Assembly: GCF_003473485.1 (NCBI RefSeq)
Contig: NC_053045.1
Coordinates: 35,562,494-35,626,493 of the forward strand
Origin: Medicago truncatula
Taxonomy: Eukaryota > Streptophyta > Magnoliopsida > Fabales > Fabaceae
Reading direction: 5' to 3'
DNA: 64,000 nt
Shown here: in pieces, positions 1-10,683 of the stretch
How the letters are laid out: the number at the start of each line of letters is the position of its first letter
Numbering within the stretch: position 1 is the first letter of the stretch
Translations under genes and position numbers: made by a program
The notes under the pieces: generated by a model
What the model was told of the DNA's origin: nothing
Seen by the model: only the letters and a program-made list of their open reading frames with translations
The model's database searches: none

Positions 1-278
1 TTCGTTTACCTGGTATCATTAGAAGGTCATCATCATTTACTTCAAGCCGATCAGTTTCAAAAGTTGTGGACGTGCCAAAGGGATATCTCGCAGTGTGCGT
101 TGGTGATAAACAAAAGAGATTTGTGATCCCCGTATCATACTTGAACCAACCATTGTTTCAAGATTTGATGAGTCAAGCCGAAGAAGAGTTTGGATATGAT
201 CATCCAATGGGAGGTCTCACCATTCCTTGCACAGAAGATGCCTTCAAACATATAACTTATCGCTTGAATGAGATTTGA
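1..278 (+). CDS. SAUR: SAUR family protein, 5' end outside the window
   Basis: Small auxin-up RNA protein, a plant family that promotes cell expansion by inhibiting PP2C.D phosphatases and so activating plasma-membrane proton pumps (family knowledge). The reading frame is open from the first base to the TGA at 276-278; the frame begins mid-codon at base 1, and the residues before the core (Arg-Leu-Pro-Gly-Ile-Ile then a Ser-rich stretch) match the usual SAUR N-terminus, so only about two residues including the Met appear to be missing. The SAUR core is complete: [44 protein letters not shown] and EDAF. No intron, as is normal. It resembles the intact SAUR at 14855-15142 and the broken copy near 9.8 kb, so these are members of a local cluster. 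The promoter is not in the window. Confidence 0.95.
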   Translation, partial: RLPGIIRRSSSFTSSRSVSKVVDVPKGYLAVCVGDKQKRFVIPVSYLNQPLFQDLMSQAEEEFGYDHPMGGLTIPCTEDAFKHITYRLNEI

Positions 279-560
279 AATATGACATGAATATAAGATT
301 GTAGGAAACTGACATATAGATTAGTTGAGACATTTTTCACATTAGGAACTATATATATCAAATTGTAAAGATCCCCTTATCCAATGAAATGAGAAAATAA
401 TTACTATATGACAAATTTATAGAGTAATTTTTTTTTAACAATGAATTCAACCACCCAAGCAGATCCTATGTGTTTTTTATTTACAAAATATGCTTGCTAT
501 AAGAAAAACAAAGTTTGTGTTCTGATTATTGATGAATCAGGTTATTGGCACAACACTTTG
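279..560. other. SAUR 3' flank, no gene seen
   Basis: AT-rich sequence after the SAUR stop, presumably its 3' UTR and spacer. A short open frame from 441 runs into the transposon that starts at 569 and has no recognisable protein features. Confidence 0.6.
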
Positions 561-568
561 ACCACCAT

Positions 569-1195
569 TAGGATGGCAATTGGACCTAGACCCGATGGGT
601 ATTCGTATAAAATACCAATAATAAGTAGAGTAAAACTCCGTTTTCATGAGTTTGGGCGCGGGTTCGGGTAATACCCAGTATGAGCATGGGTAAGGGTATT
701 CTACTGCTCAACCTCTCAACCCCACATATGCATATTTATATAATATCATAAATAATTTATTTATTTTTGGTGTATAACTAATTAATTTTTTTTTTAAGAA
801 AATATAACTAATTAATTTATTTAGCTATTTAAGCCTAAACGAAAAAACTACTTAATACAATAACAGTTTCATCCTACCGACGTACAATTTTTTTAGGGAT
901 ATTTTGAATGTTTTTTATTTTGACTAAATACTAAGATTCATACTATCTTATGAGTTAATTTTACAAAAATTTGACCATAGTTTTATTAAATTGTAATGTT
1001 TTTATTGTCTTTTCATAATTAAAGTGTGGGTATTGAATGCGGGTATGGGCATTTAGGTACCCATAGGGTATGGAGAACGGCAGTAAAGTTGTTCCCCACG
1101 AAGGTACGGGCACGGGTAAGGGTATTTTTTACAAATGTAGGTACAGGGAAGGGCATTGTAGTACCCTACCCATAGGTTACCCATTGTCATCCCAA
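569..1195. mobile_element. Non-autonomous hAT element with 8-bp target-site duplication
   Basis: A 627-bp element bounded by the 8-bp direct repeat ACCACCAT at 561-568 and 1196-1203. The left end reads TAGGATGGCAATTGG; the right end in reverse complement reads TTGGGATGACAATGGG, so imperfect terminal inverted repeats are present. An 8-bp duplication with a T(A/T)GGGATGRCAA end is typical of plant hAT transposons. Both sub-terminal regions (about 590-720 and 1025-1190) carry many copies of short GGGTA and GGGCA words, as expected for clustered transposase-binding motifs. No transposase coding region exists; the interior is AT-rich, so the element needs an enzyme supplied in trans. Confidence 0.85.
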
Positions 1196-1295
1196 ACCAC
1201 CATGTCTGCCAATTTCCAAGTAACAATAACATTATATGTTGCTCAATATTTACTTTTTTTATATGATATGGAACTTCTAACTCACACTTGACACA

Positions 1296-1490
1296 TTTTT
1301 CAGAATTTACAATTTGCGCACATTAGGCGTGAAGCCAATCAGGCTGCGCATTATTTAGCAAAATACGCATCATCTCACCATGAGGATGTATGGATTGAAG
1401 ATACTTCCAATTGTATTGATGATGTCTTGGCGTTTGATTTATTGTTAGACACCTTATAATGAAATTTTTTTCCTTATCAAAAAAAAAAAA
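1296..1490 (+). mobile_element. 5'-truncated LINE with poly(A) tail and target-site duplication
   Basis: A 195-bp insertion flanked by near-identical 17-bp direct repeats, AACTCACACTTGACACA at 1279-1295 and the same with one change at 1491-1507. It ends in a run of 12 or more A. The frame from about 1304 to 1461 encodes the C-terminal end of a plant non-LTR retrotransposon RNase H-like domain (the segment HIRREANQAAHYLAKYA is characteristic) and ends in TAA before the tail. Extreme 5' truncation, a poly(A) tail and a long duplication are signatures of target-primed reverse transcription. Confidence 0.85.
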
Positions 1491-1649
1491 AACTCACACT
1501 TAACACAAATACATGTCACACACTCGCACATATATATTGTGTGTATGTGTGTAGGCACACATTATGATTCAGGAAATCCTTTGAAAATACAATTTTTACC
1601 ACTCATTTTCATTCTAGGATGACTTTACTTTGGTGAATTTAACACAATA

Positions 1650-1796
1650 TTTCCTCCGGTCCTTATTATAAGAAACAATTGACTTTTTAGATTTATTATA
1701 TAAATGATGTATCTAGTGTATATTTATAACGAGATACATTAATTATTCAATGAACCTAAAAAATAAATTATTTCTTATAATAAGGATCGGAGGTAG
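1650..1796. mobile_element. Stowaway-like MITE
   Basis: A 147-bp AT-rich element whose ends are inverted copies of TCCTCCGGTCCTTATTATAAG, with two mismatches. TA dinucleotides flank both ends (1648-1649 and 1797-1798), fitting the TA duplication of Stowaway/mariner MITEs. Similar CTCCCTCCG-type ends occur in the window at 42156-42451 and 42788-42913. Confidence 0.85.
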
Positions 1797-1916
1797 TATG
1801 TTTCAAGAGTTATTTCTACCTTAGTGTCTACACTATAACTCTATGAATAGTGTGTAGATCCTATGAAATACCTCTGAAAAGTGTAGCGTGTGTGTGCGCG
1901 CGCGTGTGCGTGTGGG

Positions 1917-2254
1917 GGTTTGCTAACTTAAACCAGCAAAAATCATGAAGGTCCAAGTTAGCAAAAGTGCACCTTTTCATTTGGAGAAAAAAACCAATAC
2001 CCACTAGTGTAAACCAATTTAAAGTAAGAGATAGTTTAGTAAATATCCCTCAAGCTATTTGTTATAAATTAAAAGTGGGTCTAAGTTAACAAATTGGTGC
2101 AAATTAACAAATATGTTTTAATGAAAATTACTAAAGTAACCCTCAAGCTATTAGTTTTAAATAATATAAATAAAGGATATTTTTGTCCATATAAAAAGGG
2201 ACACTTTTGCTAACTTGGACCTTCATGTTTTTTGTTGGTCTAAGTTAGCAAACC
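1917..2254. mobile_element. Long-TIR (foldback-type) MITE
   Basis: The first about 75 bases (1917-1994) and last about 75 bases (2177-2254) are inverted copies at roughly 85-90 percent identity; the outermost part is GGTTTGCTAACTTA and its complement. The 338-bp element has no coding capacity. I could not find a convincing target-site duplication: the left flank is a GT/GC microsatellite (about 1888-1914), which may have blurred it. The long arms suggest a Mutator-type or foldback family; the superfamily is not proven. Confidence 0.75.
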
Positions 2255-3337
2255 ATATATACATACATACACACAGGTTTATATCTTATAGTCTTGCTCC
2301 CTCAAAAAAAAAATATCTTATAGTCTTGCTCAAAAAAAATTCTTATAGTCAACCTTTTTCAAAAAAAAAAAAATCTTACAGTCAACATTGTAATATATTA
2401 CATTGACTAACACTTTAAGTAATTATAATAATTATTTTTTAATGGAATATGTTTTTTCGTATTTCTTTGAAAGGAATATTTTGTTTATGTTTAATAATAT
2501 AATTTGTTCACATTTGGTTGGCTTAAAGTTGGTATTATTAATAGTTATTTATTTTTTGTAAGTATTAATATTTTATTAATTAATAGTCTTTTTCATAAAA
2601 TTTCTTTATAAATTTTATAGTCAAGATACTCTTTTTACCAAATATGGCTTACACATTCAATGATTTAAATTTTAATAGAATTTTTTTATTTTTTTAAAAG
2701 GAATAAGTTTTAATATTTAATATTATACTTTGTTCACAATTTTTTGACTGGTATTTATTTTTTTGGGTCAAATGACTAAAATTCATTATTAAATGTTATT
2801 TATTTCTATTGTTTAAAATTGTATATTTAATATTTCTATCAACATAACATGTTATCAGTTTTCATATAATAATTCATGGGTAATATTTTCATTAATTCAA
2901 GTTTATACTGCTTAAAACAAAATTATAGTAAAAAAAATTATATAAAATTGGAAGGACGAAGTATAAAATTGTGGTATTATTTTCCTAATTTTTTTTATAA
3001 TACATAATTTGATTTTTTTAAGTATTTATAAATTAAAATTATATATCATTAATTTGGTCAAAAAATAAATTGGTATAATGTTATTTTTATAAGTTAATAA
3101 ATATTTTCATTAATTCAATTTGATACTACCAAAAAAAAAATATAAACAAAAGAAGAAGAGGAAATATAGATATATATATATATAGTGGGAAAAAAATTAA
3201 CTGCAAATTGCTTAAGACGGGTATACCTAGTCTTCGAGAAATAGCACATATGATGAACATATCACCTTTTAAATTACGAAATTATCTTTAAACTTATATC
3301 ATTAGCATGTGCAACCAAATCTATCTAGTTGATCACA
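2255..3337. other. AT-rich spacer, no gene seen
   Basis: Very AT-rich. Contains three clustered copies of the word TCTTA(T/C)AGTC separated by A runs at about 2282-2390, and a short TA microsatellite at about 3170-3184. I see no supported gene. Confidence 0.6.
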
Positions 3338-3656
3338 ATGTCAGAAAATAAGCGTGCTCATGAAGTGTCTCTCAAAGATGAGGAGACCAAAAAAAAGGTA
3401 AACAACATGCAAGAGAAACTCGTAGACAACGTTGGTAAGCATTTTTATTCTTTCTTATGTCAATTATGTAATTATTTCTTCTTGCATTTTCATATGAATT
3501 CCTATGATTATTTTTCATTAGCGATCATCATTTATTTATATATTTTAATTATCTTACTTATTGTTTTCATTAGGATCGGTTCAAATGCTTTCATCTGATA
3601 ATGAAGAAGGAGAAGGAGAAGGAGAAGGAGAAGAAGAAGGTGAAGATGATGATTAG
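3338..3656 (+). CDS. Short acidic protein, two exons, possibly broken by an in-frame stop
   Basis: Not recognised. Exon 1 3338-3434 starts with ATG and ends in a clean donor (GTAAGC); exon 2 starts after TTTTCATTAG at 3574. The join keeps frame and gives a 59-residue protein: a charged, Lys/Glu-rich N-terminal half likely to be helical, then an acidic tail of Glu-Gly repeats and three Asp, ending at TAG 3654-3656. Beyond that TAG the same frame continues with another strongly acidic stretch (Asp/Asn/Glu-rich, about 25 codons) to TAA at 3732-3734, so the TAG looks like a recent nonsense change within a longer acidic tail. Prothymosin- or histone-chaperone-like acidic tails look similar, but I cannot assign a family. 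It could be a decayed gene fragment carried by repeats. Confidence 0.4.
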
Positions 3657-3734
3657 GACAACGACAACGATGATGATGAAAAGCAGGATGAGAAAGCAAA
3701 TGATGAAGCTGAAGAACAAGATAGATCCAAATAA

Positions 3735-4211
3735 GAAGAGTATGTCAACTGCATTCCTCGTTTATTATCTCATATATATACAATATCATTTACTGTTTTA
3801 TTCTTAATCAAATTTATTCCCCCCTTGAAATTTTTATGCGGATTTTAATTGCTCCCTTTGATCTTAAAATAAGAAAATAAAGTACATGTATTTGGTATAA
3901 ATTTGGATTGCATGTGCATATTTAAGATCTAATGATGTATTTGTATCTTTTGTATGTTGTTTCTTCGAGGCAGCTGAGAGTATCACTATGGTTTTCATTT
4001 GCGTGATATCATGCTTAATTTTTTGGTTGTGTGTAGTTTTTTTATTAATTAGATTATAATTACGCAATAGCATGTCGAAGGCATCAATGCCAACATCTAT
4101 TTTCAATGAATTATTTGCAAATCTTTCTCAGCATATTATTAGGTGTTTCGTCTGATTTTATCTTGACATAAATATCATTTAGTCCTTAACATATTTTTAA
4201 AGTTCAATTTA
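3735..4211. other. Spacer, no gene seen
   Basis: AT-rich sequence downstream of the acidic reading frame. Two copies of the phrase TTTAGTCCTTAACA lie close together at about 4168-4222. No supported gene. Confidence 0.5.
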
Positions 4212-4634
4212 GTCCTTAACACTAATTATGTACTTATTTTCTTTTTATGGTTAACCCTCTAGTTTTCACGGAAAAGGAACTTTAATAATTCGAAATTTGG
4301 TTGGGAAGTAAGTAAAATTGAATAAGAATTATTCCACCAAGGAATCGAACTCAGGTTCTCTTTAAAAATTCGTCCTTGGTAGAACTTATTAATCATTTGA
4401 GCTCAATTACTTGGTTTGAATATCTCATCTAACCAAAATTTTAAACCTAGGTTAACTATGTACATTTTAGGGGAGACTAGACCCTTCTAAATCCAATGAA
4501 CCCAACCCGCGTTGGTATGTTTTTATTTGTTAATCTTTTAAATAATTATGTCAATGAGATAATAAACTTTATCATTTTATTATATCTCGGTCAAAATTGT
4601 ATCAACTAGTAAGGACTTAAATAGAATTAATAAC

Positions 4635-6052
4635 TGATGTAGTATTTTTGCATCAAACAATTGTAAGTATTTATATCGTCTCCTCAGGGACTAGTGCGAT
4701 ATCGCGGACCGTTCGACACCAAATACCATTCCAAGTTAAAAGATAATTGGTTGTTTGTTTTAGTAACTCATTTGCAAACGATAAAATTGAGATTAATAGG
4801 GCGTGAAACTTGTTAGGATTAGAGTTCCTTGATCAAGCGTCGCACGTAACCTAATGATCATACATGGATTCTAGCTTTTCTTTGATATTATCACGTATCC
4901 CTCGACAACACTATTCGTGTCCAAACAATATTGTGAAATCAATTGTATCATTCAATCGTCGATGTCTCAAACTATTGAATGATTCAAGAGTCGATCTTAT
5001 CGTCCAATCGATGATTTCTCGATCTATTGAATGATAAGAAAGCTTTAGGTTTGGATACACAAAGTGATTATCAAAACATCGATTCCATGTCTAGAACCTA
5101 TGTTTTGATAGATGGTTATTCTAAACCTAGATTCAAAAGTATTTCTCAATCACAATTAAATCAAAGATAAAGATTAAAGTGCAAGAATAACATCAATATC
5201 AAATCAAATGCTAGAACCATATATTTATAGATCAAAAGATTACATGTTAAGCTAAGATCAAGTACCTCTAATCCCAACAAAGGAGATTTAGCTACTCATT
5301 GTCATGGAAGCCTTGCAAGAATGAATTGAAGGAGAAAGATTCATTTACAACTTGTGATTTCTCAACAAAGAATGAAGAATCCACTCTCTATCACTCTCAC
5401 TCTATGAAGAACAAGCCCTATCTCTCTCTCTAGAAATATTACAAGTGAAAAACTCAGAGAAAAACTAAGTAAAAAAAAAAACTATGTATCAATGAAATGG
5501 TTGAGTGGGCTATTTATACAATTCTGACTCTGCATCAACTCGCCTCGCGAGCTCATTCATTCGCCATGGCGAGTTGAGGTTCCTTCGCCATTGGGTTTGT
5601 GCCACGTCAGCTGTGAGAGGCTAAACCGCCCTAACTCGCCTCGCGAGTCATTCCACTCGCCATGGCGAGTTTTCTCGCCTTCCACTCGCCATTGCGAGTT
5701 GGTGGCGAAGGATCTTTGATGCTTACTGGAATTGCTCGCCTTTGATGCTTGCCATGGCGAGTTGGAGGCGAAGGATCTTTGATGCTTACTGGAATTGCTC
5801 GCCTTTGATGCTTGCCATGGCGAGTTGGAGGCGAGTGATCTCATTTTTCTACCTTTTTGTACTCTTCTCCATTTTCTTCTCTTTGCTTGATGTCTTGAGT
5901 TCGAATCCTGCACAAATGGGTGAAGTAAGATAGATAAAGCGTAAAAGGGCAATAATAACTTATTTCTCGGCTTTTCCCTCAATAACTTGCAAAACAAGTA
6001 ACAAAAGTGCCTAAAATATATCACTTAAAATACAACTTTCTAGCACTTATCA
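4635..6052 (-). mobile_element. Solo LTR (1418 bp) with 5-bp target-site duplication
   Basis: Starts TGATGTAG and ends CACTTATCA, so it has the TG..CA ends of an LTR, and is flanked by the 5-bp direct repeat ATAAC at 4630-4634 and 6053-6057. No internal retrotransposon domain or second LTR adjoins it, so it is a solo LTR left by LTR-LTR recombination. A TATA-like TATAAATA on the minus strand at about 5511-5519 suggests the LTR is read on that strand. It carries a GC-richer minisatellite built on CATGGCGAGT words (5535-5840). A 155-codon open frame on the minus strand at 5557-6024 is a by-product of these repeats. The internal sequence shows no homology I can name to a specific gypsy or copia lineage. 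Confidence 0.85.
5704..5843. repeat. 63-bp tandem repeat inside the solo LTR
   Basis: Two almost identical 63-bp units begin at 5704 and 5767, and a partial third begins at 5830. Each unit contains GGCGAAGGATCTTTGATGCT and ends in GCCATGGCGAGTTGGA. Shorter related words (CGCCATGGCGAGTT) also appear upstream from about 5560. Confidence 0.9.
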
Positions 6053-6640
6053 ATAACGTAACATAAAACTCATCTTTGACTTTATCTCTTCTTACTAATT
6101 GCCAGACAATGCGAGTCTGAAATCATTTATAAACAAATTTATGGATATTCTGTTTTTATACTATACGTTATTTACAAAATATTTTCTCCTTTTATAATTT
6201 AACAAGATTTATGACGTGTAATCAATTTATTCTATTGCATAACAACACCCTTAAGAAATGAGATTTCTTTTACCCCTAAGAAATCTAATTCCCCCCCCCC
6301 CCCAAACATCGAATTAAGTATATTTAAGGATATTCTATTTTTATACTTTTTCAGTGGATTTAGAAGGGTCTAGTCTCCCCTAAAACTTGCATGGTTAACC
6401 CACGTTCAAATTTTGGTTAGAAGATATATTCAAACCAAGTAATTGAAATCGAATGATTAATAATCTCCACTAAATACAAATTGTTAAAAAGAACCTGAGT
6501 TCGATTCGTTGGTGGAATAATTCTTGTTCAATTTTACTTACCCCAACCAAACTTCAAATTATCAAAAACCCTTTTCCATGAAAAACTGGAGTAAAAAAAA
6601 AAAAGTACATATTTAGTGTTTGTTCGTGCTACAGATAAGA

Positions 6641-8717
6641 TTATCTATAGTATAAGAACTTATGAAATAAAAAAAGTAATAATAACTTAATGTATCATGT
6701 CATAATCACAAAATACAAAAAAAATAAAAAATAATAAACTATTAATTTCTGAATATAAATATTAAAGTAACTTTAAATAGATTTAATTTATGTGTATTAT
6801 TAAAAAGTAATTAAATTTTTTACAATTCATGGAAAGCTAATTGTGCTTTCACACGTGTCACTTTCAAATTTGCATATCTTTAAAATAAAATAAATGTGCA
6901 AATTTAAAATTTTGTGCTTTGTTAATAGATAAACAAACATTTTTCCAATAAGAATTAAATAGTACATATAGTTTTAAGATATTTTAAAATTTTAAAAATA
7001 TGTATATTAGAATAAAATAAAAAGTAAATAATCAAAACAAAAAAGTAAAATAGATTGTGTTTGAAATATTATTTATAAAATAAACTATAGTTGTGTGATT
7101 GTGATACCTATGTAATACCTACGAGTAAAGTGTACATAGATCCTATGTAATACCTTTAAATTTGTATATATTTAGAGGTCCTATGTTGATATGTAAAAAA
7201 ACTGTAGTTTGATACCTACGAGTAAAGTGTAGATAGATCCTATGTAATACCTTTGAAGAGTGTAGCTCATTTCTAAATTGAGAGGTCCTTTTAATTTTAT
7301 GTGTTTATCTTCTCCATATGTTGGGTAGCTGTTTTGTATACGGATTGAGTATGCTTTGTGCTCCGTTAATATCTAGTTTTTTTTTTCTTTCCCACAAGTA
7401 ATCTCTTAGTTTTGTATTAAGGCATGTTTACTCTCAATTTATTTATATTTTCATTAAACTAATAATAAAAAAAGAGAATATAGATCAAATATATACCTCA
7501 TACTTTTTTAAAAGAATTAATTCTAGCATTTTTAGATTTTTTTTAAAATGTCCAAACATTATTTTTATTGTTTCTAAAAATGCATTTTCTTCAGTTTTCG
7601 TATTATCTCTACCACAAATGTTACCATGCAAGTCTTCCATGTCCTTGTTAGCAACTTAAAATGTCATTGTTAGAACTTTAAAAGGACTGGAAGTTTAAGA
7701 AAATGAAATGTGGAAATATTTTCATAATGTAAACGGGTTCTACATTCTAATATTTTTGGATTCCTCTATTGATGTTTATTTACAAATATGTGAGCATAGA
7801 TTTGTCAAACAAACATACATGAGATTGAGTGCCCTATTTGCCTTGGTATGTAATTTATAATTAATGCTAGATTTCCTTATTTATTACTGCAAATATAATA
7901 AATTTTACTGTAAATTTTGTTCTAATGAGATAATATAACAATAGTTGATTAAATTCAAATGAAATGGTCAAAATGTTGAACAAACCAATTTAATATTAGT
8001 TAATGAGAAAATCTATGGTAATATTTATATATTCAAATCGATAGATTATATCGTTCAACACCGTTGAAAACTTAAAGATGAATCTATGAACAAACTCACA
8101 ACATCCAAGTTAATAGCATATAACGGCATAATTCCTACAAAAATATATGATAAAATTAAAGTGACAGGAATACTCATGGCTCCAGATCTGCAATGTTGAC
8201 TCCAAATCTTTTATTGAATAATCGATCTTTCAATATGAATTAAATAAACATCGCAAAAAGACGGGAAATCAAAAAAAGTCGCACAAGATGACGAACAACA
8301 CACCACCACACTCAGATAACGAAATCACGAAGAAAAAATATAGATCTATGTGAAGATCTATGTGAAACTCGCTTATTTAGATTGAAATATAGAGAAAAAG
8401 ATGAAGAGGGTGATTTCATGTCAAAAATTGACCTAAAATCACCCATCAATGAAGAAGTGGAAGAGAAAACCTAGAGAGGAAAAACTAGGGCCGGTTTGTT
8501 AGAGTGAGGGAAAAAAATTCAATAGAAATTTAATCATATATATGAAATAACGTTGTAATAATTGGACAAAACATTGCATTATTTAATCGAAGTTTTTATA
8601 AAAATGTTGTAATATTCATGATATAATGTTGTAATAATGGAAATCTCATTCACAACATCTGTTTTAAGAAAGAAAATCTTTCTAAGGAAATTCTTTGTTC
8701 AAAATTAGAGGTACACT
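6641..8717. other. AT-rich intergenic region, no gene seen
   Basis: Low-complexity AT-rich DNA. A 45-base phrase starting ACCTACGAGTAAAGTGTA occurs twice with a 97-bp period (from 7117 and 7214), and a related phrase (GTAGATCCTATG) is near 1853. Otherwise nothing supported. Confidence 0.6.
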
Positions 8718-8885
8718 GAAGGGTCCTCGTGAACTTAGCTCAGTTGGTTGGAACAATATATAAAATATGCAAGGTTTAGAATTCAAACTCGACGACTACT
8801 AAAGAGGTACAATGATGGTATTTATAGGTAGAACCAATAAACTCTAGATGCACTTTAATTAACTTCTCAGTTAACACACATTTTT
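8718..8885 (+). mobile_element. Degenerate tRNA-derived SINE
   Basis: Begins with GGGTCCTCGTGAACTTAGCT and continues CAGTTGG, which is an A-box-like RNA polymerase III promoter element; the B box downstream (about 8778-8792) is degraded. It resembles the better preserved copy at 41582-41711. No clear tail or target-site duplication. Confidence 0.5.
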
Positions 8886-9479
8886 CTATAATTAAAAATA
8901 TTTCCATTTTTTTCTATAGATATCTATAAATAATTATATATGTGTCTAAATTTTAAATTATTAATAATATTTCTCTCCCTTAATTTAAATTTCTCTTCTT
9001 CATGTGGGGTCCTGCTCTCATTTTGTGCAGATTTGTCTTTTTCTCTTAATTTAAAGGTGTACACATCACATGAAATGTACACAAAATATTTTCCTTTTTT
9101 TACATGCAAAAGTTTTGGTGAATCAAGTCTCGAGAACTTTTTAGGATTTGAGCTGACCTCATAGCCTTTAATTTATGTATGTTTTGATATTCACACAACA
9201 CATTGTGTATACTTTGATGTTGGATAATGTAATTAAGTTTATGTATAGTTTTGTGATGAGAATAAATGAGTTGAAGGTAAAAATAAAATAATTGTATTTG
9301 AATACCTCTAAGTAAAAATGATTTAAACTTTAAATTTATTTATCAAAATCAATCTATAATAAAAAGTTACACATTCTAATTTTAAGTAAAATTGATTATA
9401 TTAGAAAGCAATGAAACATATCAAAATCGATTCTACTAATCCTTAATCAATTTTATTTGACCCCTTTAACTTTGTATAA
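8886..9479. other. AT-rich spacer, no gene seen
   Basis: No supported gene; short overlapping open frames on both strands around 8924-9164 have no recognisable features. Confidence 0.6.
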
Positions 9480-9836
9480 AAATCTTCTTTCATTTTCTTG
9501 AGTCATTTTCTGTCCTCTGGTTAGAAAACAAACCAAAGTGATAACTAACCATGTGGGGAGGGCCATCCTTTTTCAGTGTACGGCACCCGGTTTTGTAACA
9601 CTTCTTATCATCACCAACATTACTTGAGGAAAGGACGATTCCAATATAAACAAGTACACTTTTGATGTGGAATTTAGCCATGTGATTCTCTCATCTCATG
9701 AAAGATTTTTATCACTTGGATCCCACAACCTGGTGTCAGCAAGAATTCCACAATTAGTTTAGTTTAGAGATTAAATGTATGATTTTATGGCTTTCCACTT
9801 GGTTTTCAAGCTATAAATACAACACTAAAATTTAGC
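9480..9836 (+). promoter_or_regulatory. Relic SAUR promoter
   Basis: This region is a diverged copy of the promoter of the intact SAUR (about 14395-14760). Shared landmarks are a CATGTGGGG / CACGTGGGG box, the phrase TCAGTGTACGGCAC, AAGAATTCCACAATTAG, and a TATA box TATAAATA at 9812-9819 preceded by GGTTTTCAAGC. The G-box core of the intact gene is CATGTG here (9550-9555). About 20 bases after the TATA box the sequence jumps into the middle of a SAUR reading frame. Confidence 0.8.
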
Positions 9837-9941
9837 TTGAACCGACCATTATTTCAAGAATTACTAAGTCAAGCAGAAAAAGAGTTTGGATTCAATCATC
9901 CCATGGGTGGTCTTACAATTCCTTGCAATATACTAGAATAG
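9837..9941 (+). pseudogene. SAUR pseudogene with both ends of the CDS deleted
   Basis: The 34 codons from Leu-Asn-Arg-Pro to the TAG at 9939-9941 encode the central SAUR core ([14 protein letters not shown], then [10 protein letters not shown]). Compared with the intact gene at 14855, the 5' UTR, start codon and first half of the protein are missing, so the frame lies directly behind the relic promoter. At the 3' side the sequence after CCTTGCAA jumps into the 3' UTR equivalent (TATACTAGA then AAAAATAAAATGTACTA), removing about the last 14 codons. It is therefore a tandem-duplicate relic with two internal deletions. A functional product is very unlikely. Confidence 0.88.
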
Positions 9942-10675
9942 GATGAAAAATAAAATGTACTACATAATTAGAATTTTGCTAGAGTTTCTAACTTCCTTGT
10001 TCTTTTGTCACCGTCTCTAAACGTCTTGCTAGATAAAATAAAATTTGGAAACATCCTAATTATGTATCAATTCCTTGTTCTTTTAGTATCAATAAAATTT
10101 GTTAATTAAAAAAAAAAACTACCTAATTATGTATGTACTATATAATACATTCACTATTCCTTGTCTCGAAGTTTCTAACATGGGAGACCAAATTCACTTG
10201 TCACCAGTATCACTTTGCTTGCTAGGGATTGAGTTCATTGTTTCTATAGTGTTAATCGTAGAGTATGATTCTTCGGCTTAAATTTTTACGAACTTTTGTT
10301 TATAAATTGTGCTCGTTGAACCTTTGTTTTCGTCTCAAAAACACACTTGGCGGTAAAGATCAAATCATGAGGTAAGGGTGAGATCAATTCAATTCAATTC
10401 AATGGGATGATGTGTGTAGTGATCAATAATGATAAATGAGAATGTCTCATTTCTCTATTTTGTCTAAGACAAGGTCAATTGTCGAGCCCTAAGCATGAGC
10501 TAAATGCGTTAAATGTGCAATTGGTAAATCGATCCTAAAATGAGAAATAGAAACACTATATAATATAGTGTTGTGTATGGGAATGATGTGTGTGTGCATG
10601 CATTACAATGAATTACAATGAATTGTGATAAATGTACGTACTAAGTCCTAATACAAGAAATATTAGGATCTACGA
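9942..10675. other. Spacer, no gene seen
   Basis: 3' flank of the SAUR pseudogene, then unremarkable AT-rich DNA with a short CAATT microsatellite at about 10387-10402. Confidence 0.55.
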
Positions 10676-10683
10676 TCTAGATG

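Larger units (their letters stand above)
4212..6640. repeat. Inverted arms (about 285 bp each) enclosing a solo LTR
   Basis: The segment 4212-4500 reappears in reverse complement at 6353-6640 at roughly 80 percent identity; shared landmarks are GGGGAGACTAGACCCTTCTA and GAATTATTCCACCAA. Removing the solo LTR between the arms leaves about 430 bp of interior, so this looks like an old foldback or TIR transposon split by the LTR insertion. Each arm also holds a tRNA-promoter-like box (GAGTTCGATTC, reverse orientation in the left arm), so two SINE-like copies in opposite orientation is the alternative. A C13 run lies at 6291-6303 in the interior. Confidence 0.6.

Noticed and set aside
3601..3807. 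68-codon frame starting with Lys-Glu repeats
   Set aside because: It is a frame-shifted reading of the GAAGGA tract that belongs to exon 2 of the acidic gene.
5535..5843. Possible CRISPR-like array
   Set aside because: Units are contiguous without unique spacers, lie in an LTR, and the DNA is plant nuclear.
5557..6024. 155-codon open frame on the minus strand
   Set aside because: It lies inside the solo LTR and its Ser/Asn/His-rich repeats come from the 63-bp tandem array; the plus strand is open there too.
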